DNA of 64,000 nt. Source: CAZNPA01 sp964575095 (lineage in GTDB: Bacteria > Pseudomonadota > Alphaproteobacteria > Rickettsiales > SXRF01). The DNA lies in assembly GCA_964575095.1 (NCBI GenBank), contig CAZNPA010000001.1, positions 336,858-400,857 of the forward strand, written 5' to 3'. Position 1 is the first letter of the stretch; the number at the start of each line of letters is the position of its first letter. The notes beneath the pieces are model-generated. The model worked only from the letters and a program-made list of their open reading frames with translations, ran no database searches and was not told the origin of the DNA. Shown in pieces: positions 20,010 to 30,145 of the stretch. A program made the position numbers and the translations under genes.

Positions 20010-20519
20010 TTAGTCAACGGGCGGCGGATTTTTGAAGGCGGAGTACAGTATTTTGTCACCCGGCTTCAAGCCATACATGCGGGCGGATCCACCCGGCAGC
20101 TCCAGCACGGCACGCACCGGCCGCGCGGCGCTGATCTTATTGGTCGACATCGGTTTGGCGTGATAGGCCATATAAACAATGGTGCCGGCATTGTCGATGA
20201 ACAACATGTCGAGCGGGATTTTGGTGTTTTTCATCCACATCGCCTTATCTTCCTCATCGGGAAAGATAAAAAGCATGCCGTGGTTTTCGTCCAGGCTTTT
20301 GCGATGCATCAACCCCTGCCGCTGCTGGCCGCCGGTCTTGGCGATTTCAGCGGTGATTTGCCACAGGCGCGGGCCGCTTTCGATATAGAGTATTTCCTGC
20401 GGGAACGTCACCGGCTTCTGCGGCCACAGGATAAGCGCCACGGCAAGGGCGAAAAACGCCAAAAGGCCGATCGCTTGTTTACGAGACAGGGCGGTTATTT
20501 TGGCAGGAATTTTAAGCAT
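20010..20519 (-). CDS. DUF192 family membrane-anchored protein (copy 2)
   Basis: About 169 residues from ATG at 20519 (MLKIPAKITALSRKQ). One N-terminal membrane segment (AIGLLAFFALAVALILWP) anchors a periplasmic DUF192 domain. That domain has the classic motifs QGLMHRKSLDENHGMLFIF, MWMKNTKIPLDMLFID, and the closing GLKPGDKI. Many alphaproteobacteria carry a single copy; two adjacent copies with different degrees of conservation suggest duplication. No enzymatic role is established for the family. Confidence 0.88.
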   Translation of the reverse strand: MLKIPAKITALSRKQAIGLLAFFALAVALILWPQKPVTFPQEILYIESGPRLWQITAEIAKTGGQQRQGLMHRKSLDENHGMLFIFPDEEDKAMWMKNTKIPLDMLFIDNAGTIVYMAYHAKPMSTNKISAARPVRAVLELPGGSARMYGLKPGDKILYSAFKNPPPVD

Positions 20520-20593
20520 GGATTTATGACAGTTTTGTGACAACAGGCCAGTTTCGGCTAGGTGAGCCAACCGGCCTGGTATATACTATAAAT

Positions 20594-21604
20594 ATGGCTG
20601 GAACGACACGATTTTTTGACGGTTCGCGCAATAAAGGCAGGATGTCCGTTGCCAGCGAAATCACGCGCATAGAAATCCTCAAAAAAGGCAAACTTCCGCC
20701 CGCCGCCCGTTACAAGAGCATCCTTAAGAAAAAGCTGGAAGAAAACAAGCAAAAAGCATTGGGCGGGAAAGTGAGTATGTTTTCGCTGCCGCGCAGCATC
20801 AAGGAAGTGCGCGCCATGTCCAAACGCGCCGAACACGCGCTGAAAGAAATCGCGCAACGGAAAGCCGCCAGGGAAGCGAAAGCCTTGCGCAAAATGGTGA
20901 TCGTCGAAGCGCGCCGCTTCCCCAACGGCCACCTCACGCAAAAAGGCAAGATTTACGACGTCGCCGGCAACCTGGTGGCGGAGGTCAATACCAAGAACGG
21001 CAACATCAGCACCATGCTCGGCTGGGGTCTGGGCAAATACAAGCCGAAATCCTACCTGACCAATTTAAACATCCAGAACGCCATCACCAATTACAGCCCG
21101 TATTTCATCAACCTGCGCAAGCAGCAATTAATGCAGCAGCAAGGCATCGTACAATTCGGCGTGCATGGCGCGCCCTCTTCCGAAACCATCAACGTTTACG
21201 GCACCCCGCCGTCGAGCGACGCGCTGACTTCCGCCTACGGCACCGACGCCGGCGGCCCGCGCCAGAACATCGGCGTCACCGCCTGGGGCGCACGCAGCGA
21301 CAACGTCTGGGGCACCTACGCCGACAACGCCTGGGGCAATTCGATGGATAACGTCTGGGGCACCAACTCGACCGACGTCTGGGGCGGCATCGGCGTCGGC
21401 GGATTATGGGGACAAAAAGGCGCGCACATCTGGGGCACCGGCAACGGCATCAATTTCCTGCGCGGCATCACCGGCTTCCTCGCCGGACTATTCGGCTTCA
21501 GCACCAAGGAAAACCGCAACAAGCTGCGCAGCTTGAACGCCCGCGCTTCCGGCGGATCGCCCGCACCCCGCGCACCCACCACCTCCGCGCGCACAACGCG
21601 CTAG
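20594..21604 (+). CDS. Hypothetical protein with a Trp-Gly repeat segment
   Basis: About 336 residues from ATG at 20594; an in-frame start 57 bases earlier is possible. Residues 20-110 are strongly basic and helical, with KKKLEENKQKALG and KEIAQRKAAREAKAL. A central part follows with a small beta unit (YDVAGNLVAEVN). Residues about 225-285 hold repeated units ending in WGT or WGN (AWGARSDNVWGTYADNAWG...). A hydrophobic stretch (GITGFLAGLFGF) and a basic Ser/Pro/Ala tail close the protein. I do not recognise the family. The 3' end overlaps the convergent SDR gene by 4 bases. Confidence 0.7.
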   Translation: MAGTTRFFDGSRNKGRMSVASEITRIEILKKGKLPPAARYKSILKKKLEENKQKALGGKVSMFSLPRSIKEVRAMSKRAEHALKEIAQRKAAREAKALRKMVIVEARRFPNGHLTQKGKIYDVAGNLVAEVNTKNGNISTMLGWGLGKYKPKSYLTNLNIQNAITNYSPYFINLRKQQLMQQQGIVQFGVHGAPSSETINVYGTPPSSDALTSAYGTDAGGPRQNIGVTAWGARSDNVWGTYADNAWGNSMDNVWGTNSTDVWGGIGVGGLWGQKGAHIWGTGNGINFLRGITGFLAGLFGFSTKENRNKLRSLNARASGGSPAPRAPTTSARTTR

Positions 21605-22428
21605 TTTTTCCTATTCACCGCAAAGGCGCCGAACGCCTGCTGTGTTGGCATGATTTCCAGGCGATTGATATTCACATGCGCGGGCCGCGTGACCGCCCAT
21701 AAAATGCTCTCCGCAATATCCTCCGCCGATAGCGGCTTCATTCCGGCATAGACGGCATCGGCTTTTTCTTTATCGCCATGGAAACGCACCAGCGCGAATT
21801 CGGTTTCGGCCATGCCCGGCTCGATATTGGTGACGCGGATATTTTTCCCCAATAAATCAGCGCGCAAGTTAAGCGAGAATTGCGTCACGAACGCTTTGCT
21901 GCCGCCATAGACATTGCCGCCGGGATAGGGATACGTCCCCGCCACCGAGCTTAGGTTCACGATATGCCCCGAGTCGCGCTTTATCATCCCCGGCAGCAGC
22001 GCGCGCGTGCAATAGATGAGTCCCTTGATATTGGCATCGACCATCGCTTCCGCATCGTCCAGCGACGACTGCTCGAACGAAGAAAATCCCAGCGCGCCAC
22101 CGGCGTTGTTGATGAGAATGTCGATTTCAGAGAATTCCTTCGGCAGCGATTTTATTGCTTTGTCGATGGCATCCTTATCGCGCACATCAAAAGATAAAGT
22201 ATGAATAAAACCCTCACCCGCCGCGCCAGAGGCGCGGCCCCCCTCTCCCTTTAAAGAGAGAGGGTTAGGGAGAGGGTTGCTTAGTTCCTTTTTCAACTTT
22301 GCCAGCCTGTCCTCGCGGCGGCCAGTCGCCACCACCCGTGCGCCCTGCGCAACAAACAGCCGCGCGCACGCCTCGCCGAATCCGGCGGTCGCCCCGGTGA
22401 CTAAAACAGTTTTATTTTTAAGCGTCAT
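21601..22428 (-). CDS. Short-chain dehydrogenase/reductase (YdfG-like) with an in-frame repeat
   Basis: 275 residues from ATG at 22428 (MTLKNKTVLVTGATAGFGEA). The classical SDR motifs are TGATAGFG (cofactor loop), LINNAGGAL, a serine in NLSSVAGT and YxxxK as YGGSKAF. LDVR/FDVRDKDA and EPGMAETEF place it near serine/3-hydroxy acid dehydrogenases. Residues about 51-74 (NPLPNPLSLKGEGGRASGAA...) are foreign to the family and are encoded by a palindromic repeat between beta-2 and beta-3 of the Rossmann fold. The remaining sequence is uninterrupted, so the gene is probably functional. Confidence 0.88.
   Translation of the reverse strand: MTLKNKTVLVTGATAGFGEACARLFVAQGARVVATGRREDRLAKLKKELSNPLPNPLSLKGEGGRASGAAGEGFIHTLSFDVRDKDAIDKAIKSLPKEFSEIDILINNAGGALGFSSFEQSSLDDAEAMVDANIKGLIYCTRALLPGMIKRDSGHIVNLSSVAGTYPYPGGNVYGGSKAFVTQFSLNLRADLLGKNIRVTNIEPGMAETEFALVRFHGDKEKADAVYAGMKPLSAEDIAESILWAVTRPAHVNINRLEIMPTQQAFGAFAVNRKN
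22209..22283. repeat. In-frame palindromic repeat inside the SDR gene
   Basis: The segment consists of ACCCTC/GAGGGT-type arms around CCCTCTCCCTTTAAAGAG and a CGCGCC palindrome. It keeps the frame and adds about 24 codons at a surface loop position. Flanking protein sequence matches the SDR family on both sides. Confidence 0.82.
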
Positions 22429-22547
22429 GCAGGGGTATTTAGCATTTAATAGTAAATTCAGCAAGTTATACGCCGCACTTTCTTAGAAACCTTAATAAAT
22501 CTGTCATATGAATAGGTTATAATGATAGATCAGACGCGAGGCATATT

Positions 22548-24389
22548 ATGGGAACACCGAAAGAACTAAAACTGGAGGATACGCTGCAACTCAATGTCGG
22601 CAGCGTCCTCAATATTCTGGATGGCGTCGTCGGCTATCAGGTGACAGCGATCGATCAATCACCTCAGGGTGCGCCGCGCATTACGCTGGAACGGACGCCT
22701 TTTAATGAAACGGCATTCAATCTATTAATAAAAGAAAGGTATGGGAACAACGACGTACCGGCACAAATCTTGTGCCCGCCGACCATCACCAAAGAATTCA
22801 CGGAAAAAGACAAGATCCTGACCATCGGCCGGGAATTTAACGCGGAAACGGATATCGTCGTACCTAAAAACACCATATCCAGAGCGCACGGCTTTATCCA
22901 GTATTCACGCAGCGGCCACTGCTTTCATTATTACCATAATGGAAGAAACACCATAAAGGTCGTCGATGTGCCGCCGCCGGCGCCTGCACGATATTCCGAT
23001 CCCTCCTCCATCAACACGATTATAGATAGAGTGGGTAAGGATAAGCGCGACGAGAAAGGGCTGATCATCCCTCTCGAAAAAGGCACCCGCATTGCCTTTC
23101 ACAGGAACACACACACCTACAAGGTGGTTATGGAAGATAGGAAAAACCACCATATCATTCTCGAAGACGAGCATAACAGCGACGACGACAATCGCTATCC
23201 TTTCATCATAGATGCGCGCGATAAAATGATCACCATCGGCTCGGCGCCGGAAAACCATGTACGGTTTAAGAATGCGGTGATCTCAAAACGGCAAGGCATG
23301 ATCGGCTGGTCGGAAGAGCATCAGGGTTTTATCTATCACTACAAGGGAGAAAGCGTGCCCATCGTGCAGGCCTCCGAAGCGCTGGTCGCCGAGCAAAAAA
23401 GAGTATGCGGGGAGCTGAGCCCGGTTCCGGCCATGGCGACGCTACAGCTGGAAAAAATCAACGAGCTGCTGCGCCGTATCGATATTTACCAGACACAGCT
23501 CAATAACGTGCAGGACCTGGAAGCGTCGATTATCGGCGCGTATGGCCGGATACATGGCAGCAAGACCGAGGATTCGCAAATCGGTTATGCGCTATGGCTG
23601 GATTGCCTAGCCGAGCTGTTCAGCGAAAGGCTGTCGTCGGAAGATAAAGAAAATATCGCCCGCATGACCAAAATGCTGAACCAAATGGCTGCCGATCGCA
23701 CCCAGCTTCGCGACATCGAAGAAAAATGCGCATTCCCGCTTGCCGGCGAGTTCAAGGAACGCATGGACCGGTATGTCGATAAGAAGATGGCGGAACTGGA
23801 AAATGATAACGAGGTCTATGTCGTCACCGGCTTCAGGGGCCACCACACCATATCGCGCATACGCCGGGAAGAAAGCGGGCACTATAAACTCACGATCTAT
23901 AATGCCGGCGCCGAAGCGATACCCGTGAAACACACCCAGGTGTTACTTGCCGACAATAAAGTGATGGGCATGTATGAGAAAAACGTCAAACCCGGCACTG
24001 ACATCAAAAATCTGATACGGCTCCTGTCCGAGAAAAAAATCCGCAAAGCGTATGCCGGCGATTACGAAAAGATTTTCGACCAGATCAACGATTGCCTGGA
24101 ACCGGGGATGGTGCGCCACAAGGAAGTGCCGGCGCAGACGCGCGGCAACTGCACCACCCGCTCGACGCGCCATGCGCTGGAAGACGCGCTGGGCGATAAG
24201 GTGATGGGACTCTTCGGCCGCTATGTCGCCAATCCGGAAGTCTCCGCCGCCGACGATCTCAAGGAAGCGCTCAATATACGTAAGAAGAAACTGCAAAGCA
24301 TCTGCGGTATCGATAGCAAAGCCGGCGACCGCATCGGCCGCACCGATCCTCCGAGAAAGGGCGGATGGCGCGGTATATTCGGCGGATAA
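22548..24389 (+). CDS. Large protein with two FHA-like domains and a GNC motif
   Basis: 613 residues. The first FHA-like domain is at residues 88-140: ILTIGREFNAETDIVV, then SRAHGFIQY and NGRNTIKV (the GR, SxxH and NG positions of phosphothreonine-binding FHA). A second, weaker one is at about 225-270 (MITIGSAPENHVRF, ISKRQGMIGW), lacking the histidine. A helical middle follows (280-400), and then near residue 531 the motif TRGNCTTRSTRHALEDAL, resembling a Q-x-x-GNC cysteine site of papain-like proteins in Legionella-type effectors. No signal peptide or membrane span. Function is unknown; phosphopeptide binding is inferred from the first domain only. Confidence 0.75.
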   Translation: MGTPKELKLEDTLQLNVGSVLNILDGVVGYQVTAIDQSPQGAPRITLERTPFNETAFNLLIKERYGNNDVPAQILCPPTITKEFTEKDKILTIGREFNAETDIVVPKNTISRAHGFIQYSRSGHCFHYYHNGRNTIKVVDVPPPAPARYSDPSSINTIIDRVGKDKRDEKGLIIPLEKGTRIAFHRNTHTYKVVMEDRKNHHIILEDEHNSDDDNRYPFIIDARDKMITIGSAPENHVRFKNAVISKRQGMIGWSEEHQGFIYHYKGESVPIVQASEALVAEQKRVCGELSPVPAMATLQLEKINELLRRIDIYQTQLNNVQDLEASIIGAYGRIHGSKTEDSQIGYALWLDCLAELFSERLSSEDKENIARMTKMLNQMAADRTQLRDIEEKCAFPLAGEFKERMDRYVDKKMAELENDNEVYVVTGFRGHHTISRIRREESGHYKLTIYNAGAEAIPVKHTQVLLADNKVMGMYEKNVKPGTDIKNLIRLLSEKKIRKAYAGDYEKIFDQINDCLEPGMVRHKEVPAQTRGNCTTRSTRHALEDALGDKVMGLFGRYVANPEVSAADDLKEALNIRKKKLQSICGIDSKAGDRIGRTDPPRKGGWRGIFGG

Positions 24390-24397
24390 GCGGTAGG

Positions 24398-24420
24398 TTA
24401 TTGCGCTCCTCGCAATGACG
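24398..24420. repeat. Half-copy of the GTCATTGCGAGGAG repeat family
   Basis: GTTATTGCGCTCCTCGCAATGACG lies between the FHA gene and ccmC and matches the arms of the element at 14384-14498. It forms a tight hairpin (ATTGCG...CGCAAT). Confidence 0.75.
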
Positions 24421-24435
24421 TAATAGAAATACCGC

Positions 24436-25149
24436 ATGCACAAATTCGCTTCCCCTTCCAACTTCCTGCGTCTGGCCGACCGGCTGCTGCCGTGGCTGGT
24501 GACGGCCACTATCCTGCTGCTGGGTTACGGCCTGCTGCAGGCGCTCTTTATTTCGCCGCCGGATTACCAGCAGGGCGATTCCGTGCGTATCATGTATGTG
24601 CACGTGCCCTCGGCCTGGATGGCGATGGGGATTTATACGGTAATGGCCATCGCCAGTGCTTCATTCTTAATCTGGAAACACCCGCTGGCTGATATCGCTG
24701 CCCGCCAGAGCGCGCCGCTCGGCGCTGGGTTCACGTTCGTCACCCTCGTCACTGGCTCCTTATGGGGCAAGCCGATGTGGGGCGCGTGGTGGGTGTGGGA
24801 CGCGCGGTTGACATCGGTGCTGATTTTATTCTTTCTTTATATCGGCTATATCGCGCTGTCGGATGCCTATACACATCAGGAGCGCGGCAAAAAAATCTGC
24901 GCGGTGATGGCACTTATCGGTTTCGTCAACATCCCGGTCATCCGTTTTTCCGTCGAATGGTGGAACACGCTGCACCAGCCGGCGAGCATCATCCGCTCCG
25001 GCGGCATCGCTATCGATAGTTCCATGCTGATCCCCCTCCTCATTATGGGCTTGGGGTTTGGCTGTTTCTATGCGGCATTGCTGCTGGTGCGCGTCAAGGC
25101 GGCACTGATCGAACAAAAGACCCGGCGGTTGCAATTTTCCAAGCAATAG
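24436..25149 (+). CDS. ccmC: Heme exporter / cytochrome c biogenesis protein CcmC
   Basis: 237 residues with six hydrophobic segments. The tryptophan-rich heme-binding WWD motif is GAWWVWDARLTSVLILF, preceded by GSLWGKPMWG. Conserved histidines flank it (HVPSAW near residue 56; EWWNTLHQPAS near residue 178). CcmC binds heme at the periplasmic side and loads CcmE. The usual partners ccmA, ccmB, ccmD and ccmE are not adjacent, so this copy stands alone upstream of fdxA. Confidence 0.95.
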   Translation: MHKFASPSNFLRLADRLLPWLVTATILLLGYGLLQALFISPPDYQQGDSVRIMYVHVPSAWMAMGIYTVMAIASASFLIWKHPLADIAARQSAPLGAGFTFVTLVTGSLWGKPMWGAWWVWDARLTSVLILFFLYIGYIALSDAYTHQERGKKICAVMALIGFVNIPVIRFSVEWWNTLHQPASIIRSGGIAIDSSMLIPLLIMGLGFGCFYAALLLVRVKAALIEQKTRRLQFSKQ

Positions 25150-25166
25150 CTTATAAAAAGCGCCCT

Positions 25167-25505
25167 ATGACCTTCGTAGTTACCGACGCCTGCATCAAGT
25201 GCAAATACATGGACTGCGTGGAAGTCTGTCCGGTGGACTGCTTCTACGAAGGCGAGAACATGCTCGCCATCAATCCCGACGAGTGCATCGACTGCGGCGT
25301 CTGCGAGCCGGAGTGCCCGGTAGAAGCGATCAAGCCGGAGTCGGACGAGTTGCTGAAATGGGTCGAGGTCAACCGCAAATACGCCGCCGCGTGGCCCAAC
25401 CTCACTGTCAAAAAACCGGCGCCGGAAGACGCCGATACCTATAAGGGCGAAACGGATAAATTCGAAAAACACTTCAGCCCCGAACCGGGCACGGGAAATC
25501 CGTAG
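25167..25505 (+). CDS. fdxA: 7Fe ferredoxin (FdxA type)
   Basis: 112 residues. Cluster ligands are visible as CIKCKYMDCVEVCPVDC for the [3Fe-4S] site and CIDCGVCEPECP for the [4Fe-4S] site. The long C-terminal tail (WAEVN-like KWVEVNRKYAAAWPN) is typical of proteobacterial FdxA. It is a soluble electron carrier whose partner is unknown. In alphaproteobacteria fdxA commonly precedes a CarD gene, exactly as here. Confidence 0.96.
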   Translation: MTFVVTDACIKCKYMDCVEVCPVDCFYEGENMLAINPDECIDCGVCEPECPVEAIKPESDELLKWVEVNRKYAAAWPNLTVKKPAPEDADTYKGETDKFEKHFSPEPGTGNP

Positions 25506-25637
25506 TATTTCCTTATTTATCAGCCTCTAAGCAACTCCTTTCTTTTTCGTTAAAATTGTGGTATAGTGCACGAGTTTTCAATGAGTTAGATGACCTCTAA
25601 CTCAGGAGTATGTATCACCGCAACAGTAGGGAAAAAC

Positions 25638-26384
25638 ATGTCCAAAAAAATAAAAGCAAAAAATCGCAACGTACAAAAAGCGCGCAAAGCGCCGAAAGTG
25701 CAGAAAGCACAGAAAAAAGCGGCAGTGAAAGCCGCGAAGCCGGCGATGAAAATGCCGACGGTGAAAGTGCAGCCGATTAAAGTGCCTGCCGTCGCCAAAG
25801 CGCCGCAGAAAACGGAAATGAAACCGCAAGCAGCCGCCGTTGCCGCACCTAAGGATCAGAAGGCGCTGTACAAGGTCGGCAACTATGTCGTTTATCCGAC
25901 GCACGGCGTCGGCAAGATCGTCGCCCAGGAAACGCAGATGATCGGCGACATCGAGCTTAAGATGCTCGTCATCGCCTTCGAGAAAGACAAGATGACGCTG
26001 CGCGTGCCGATGCACCGCGCCAGCGCCGCCGGGCTCCGCCCGATCTCGACCAACGAGGAAATGAAGAAAGTATACCTGACGCTGAAAGCCCGTGCCCGCA
26101 CGTCGCGCGGCATGTGGTCGCGCCGTGCTCAGGAATACGAAGCCAAGATCAACTCCGGCAGCGTGCTCGCCGTCGCCGAAGTGGTGCGCGATTTGCACCA
26201 GAACGTCGATCAGTCGGAGCGTTCCTACTCCGAGCGCATGATTTACGAAAACGCGCTGTCGCGTCTGGTCGGCGAACTCGCCGCCGCCGAAGGCAATACT
26301 CATCAGGTTGCGACCGACAAATTGCTGAAGCTGCTGCGGGGCAAAGTTGCTGCCGCTGCCGCCGCGGCTGCCAAAGCGGCGTAA
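25638..26384 (+). CDS. carD: CarD/CdnL-family transcription regulator with a basic N-terminal extension
   Basis: 248 residues from ATG at 25638 (MSKKIKAKNRNVQKARKA). The RNA polymerase-interacting Tudor-like domain begins at YKVGNYVVYPTHGVGKIVAQE, followed by LRVPMHRASAAGLRPIS and the helical DNA-binding C-terminal domain with MWSRRAQEYEAKINSG. CarD proteins stabilise open promoter complexes, for example at rRNA promoters. The first 75 residues are Lys/Ala/Pro-rich and may add nonspecific DNA affinity. A TATAGT element at 25562 may be its -10 box. A strong terminator follows. Confidence 0.94.
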   Translation: MSKKIKAKNRNVQKARKAPKVQKAQKKAAVKAAKPAMKMPTVKVQPIKVPAVAKAPQKTEMKPQAAAVAAPKDQKALYKVGNYVVYPTHGVGKIVAQETQMIGDIELKMLVIAFEKDKMTLRVPMHRASAAGLRPISTNEEMKKVYLTLKARARTSRGMWSRRAQEYEAKINSGSVLAVAEVVRDLHQNVDQSERSYSERMIYENALSRLVGELAAAEGNTHQVATDKLLKLLRGKVAAAAAAAAKAA

Positions 26385-26404
26385 GCAAGTTTATAATGCT
26401 AATG

Positions 26405-26432
26405 AAAAGGCGGCCTTAAGGGCCGCCTTTTT
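26405..26432. terminator. Rho-independent terminator after carD
   Basis: An 11-bp perfect stem AAAAGGCGGCC/GGCCGCCTTTT with a 5-base loop, ending in a T run. It can act in both directions and so also serve the convergent uvrA. Confidence 0.93.
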
Positions 26433-26445
26433 GTTTATGTTTAAA

Positions 26446-29376
<2,931 letters not shown>

Positions 29377-29491
29377 ACCGTTTCCCATGTTTTAGAAGGA
29401 GGGGGAGTATAAGCACTTTCCCCTAAGAATGTAAGGAGTTTTTAGGGGTGGTGGCCTTAGGCGTTGAAATCCACCCGAAACCGGTAAATAA

Positions 29492-29917
29492 ATGGATATG
29501 GCCTATTGGTTATTCAAGTCCGAGCCCGGCGCCTGGTCGTGGCAGCAGCAAGCCGCCGCCGGGGGCAAAGGCACGTTCTGGAGCGGCGTCCGCAACCACC
29601 TGGCCAAGCAAAACCTGATGGCGATGCGGCTCGGCGACCGGGGATTTTTCTACCATTCCAATGAGGGAAAAGAGATCGTCGGCATCGTCGAGGTCATCCG
29701 CGCCGCTTATCCCGACCCGACCGCCGAAAAAGACGAACCCTGGGTCGTCGTCGATGTAAAAGCAATAGGCCCCCTGCCCCGCCCGGTCACCCTGGCCGCC
29801 ATCAAATCCAATCCGAAACTCTCAAAAATGTCGCTCGTCACCTCCGCCCGCCTCTCCGTCCAGCCGGTAACGGATGCGGAATGGAAGATTGTGTGCGGGA
29901 TGGGTGGGGTAAAATAA
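29492..29917 (+). CDS. EVE-domain protein
   Basis: 141 residues (or 139 from the ATG at 29498). The EVE fold is recognised by MAYWLFKSEPGAWSW at the start, FWSGVRNHLAKQNLMAMRLG, the RGFFYHSNEGKEIVGIVEV strand set, and WVVVDVKAIGPL. The family binds modified nucleic-acid bases (PUA-like). Bacterial members are often solitary, as here. It has no obvious operon partner; uvrA is divergent. Confidence 0.92.
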   Translation: MDMAYWLFKSEPGAWSWQQQAAAGGKGTFWSGVRNHLAKQNLMAMRLGDRGFFYHSNEGKEIVGIVEVIRAAYPDPTAEKDEPWVVVDVKAIGPLPRPVTLAAIKSNPKLSKMSLVTSARLSVQPVTDAEWKIVCGMGGVK

Positions 29918-29938
29918 ATGGTCGGACAGAGTACATAT

Positions 29939-30062
29939 TTCATACAGTCCGCCTCCGCTAAAGCTCCGGCGTGACATCCGCTTCGCACGCTCCGGCGTTG
30001 ATTGTGTTACACCCAATCACGCCGTAGCTAGATTTTGGCTTCGCCAAAATCAGCGAAGGCGG
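29939..30062. repeat. Intergenic palindromic repeat next to tRNA-Pro
   Basis: TCCGCCTCCGCTAAAGC at the left is mirrored by GCTGATTTTGGCGAAGCC-type sequence at the right, read as CAGCGAAGGCGGA. An inner pair is CCGGCGTGAC/CACGCCGTAG and there is a small hairpin TTTGGCTTCGCCAAA. It occupies the whole gap between the EVE gene and tRNA-Pro. Confidence 0.7.
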
Positions 30063-30063
30063 A

Positions 30064-30141
30064 TGGTCGGAGCGAGAGGATTCGAACCTCCGACCCCCAG
30101 TCCCCCAGACTGGTGCGCTAACCGGGCTGCGCTACGCTCCG
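30064..30141 (-). tRNA. tRNA-Pro (anticodon GGG)
   Basis: The reverse complement has acceptor stem CGGAGCG/CGCTCCG, discriminator A and an encoded CCA (30064-30066). The anticodon stem is CCAGT/ACTGG with loop CTGGGGG, so the anticodon is GGG (30104-30106). It starts 4 bases after the stop codon of the phosphohexomutase gene on the same strand, so the tRNA is probably cut from the end of that mRNA. Confidence 0.95.
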
Positions 30142-30145
30142 ACAC

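Noticed and set aside
22209..22283. SDR gene as a pseudogene because of its repeat
   Set aside because: Frame and all catalytic motifs are intact on both sides, so it is kept as a functional gene.
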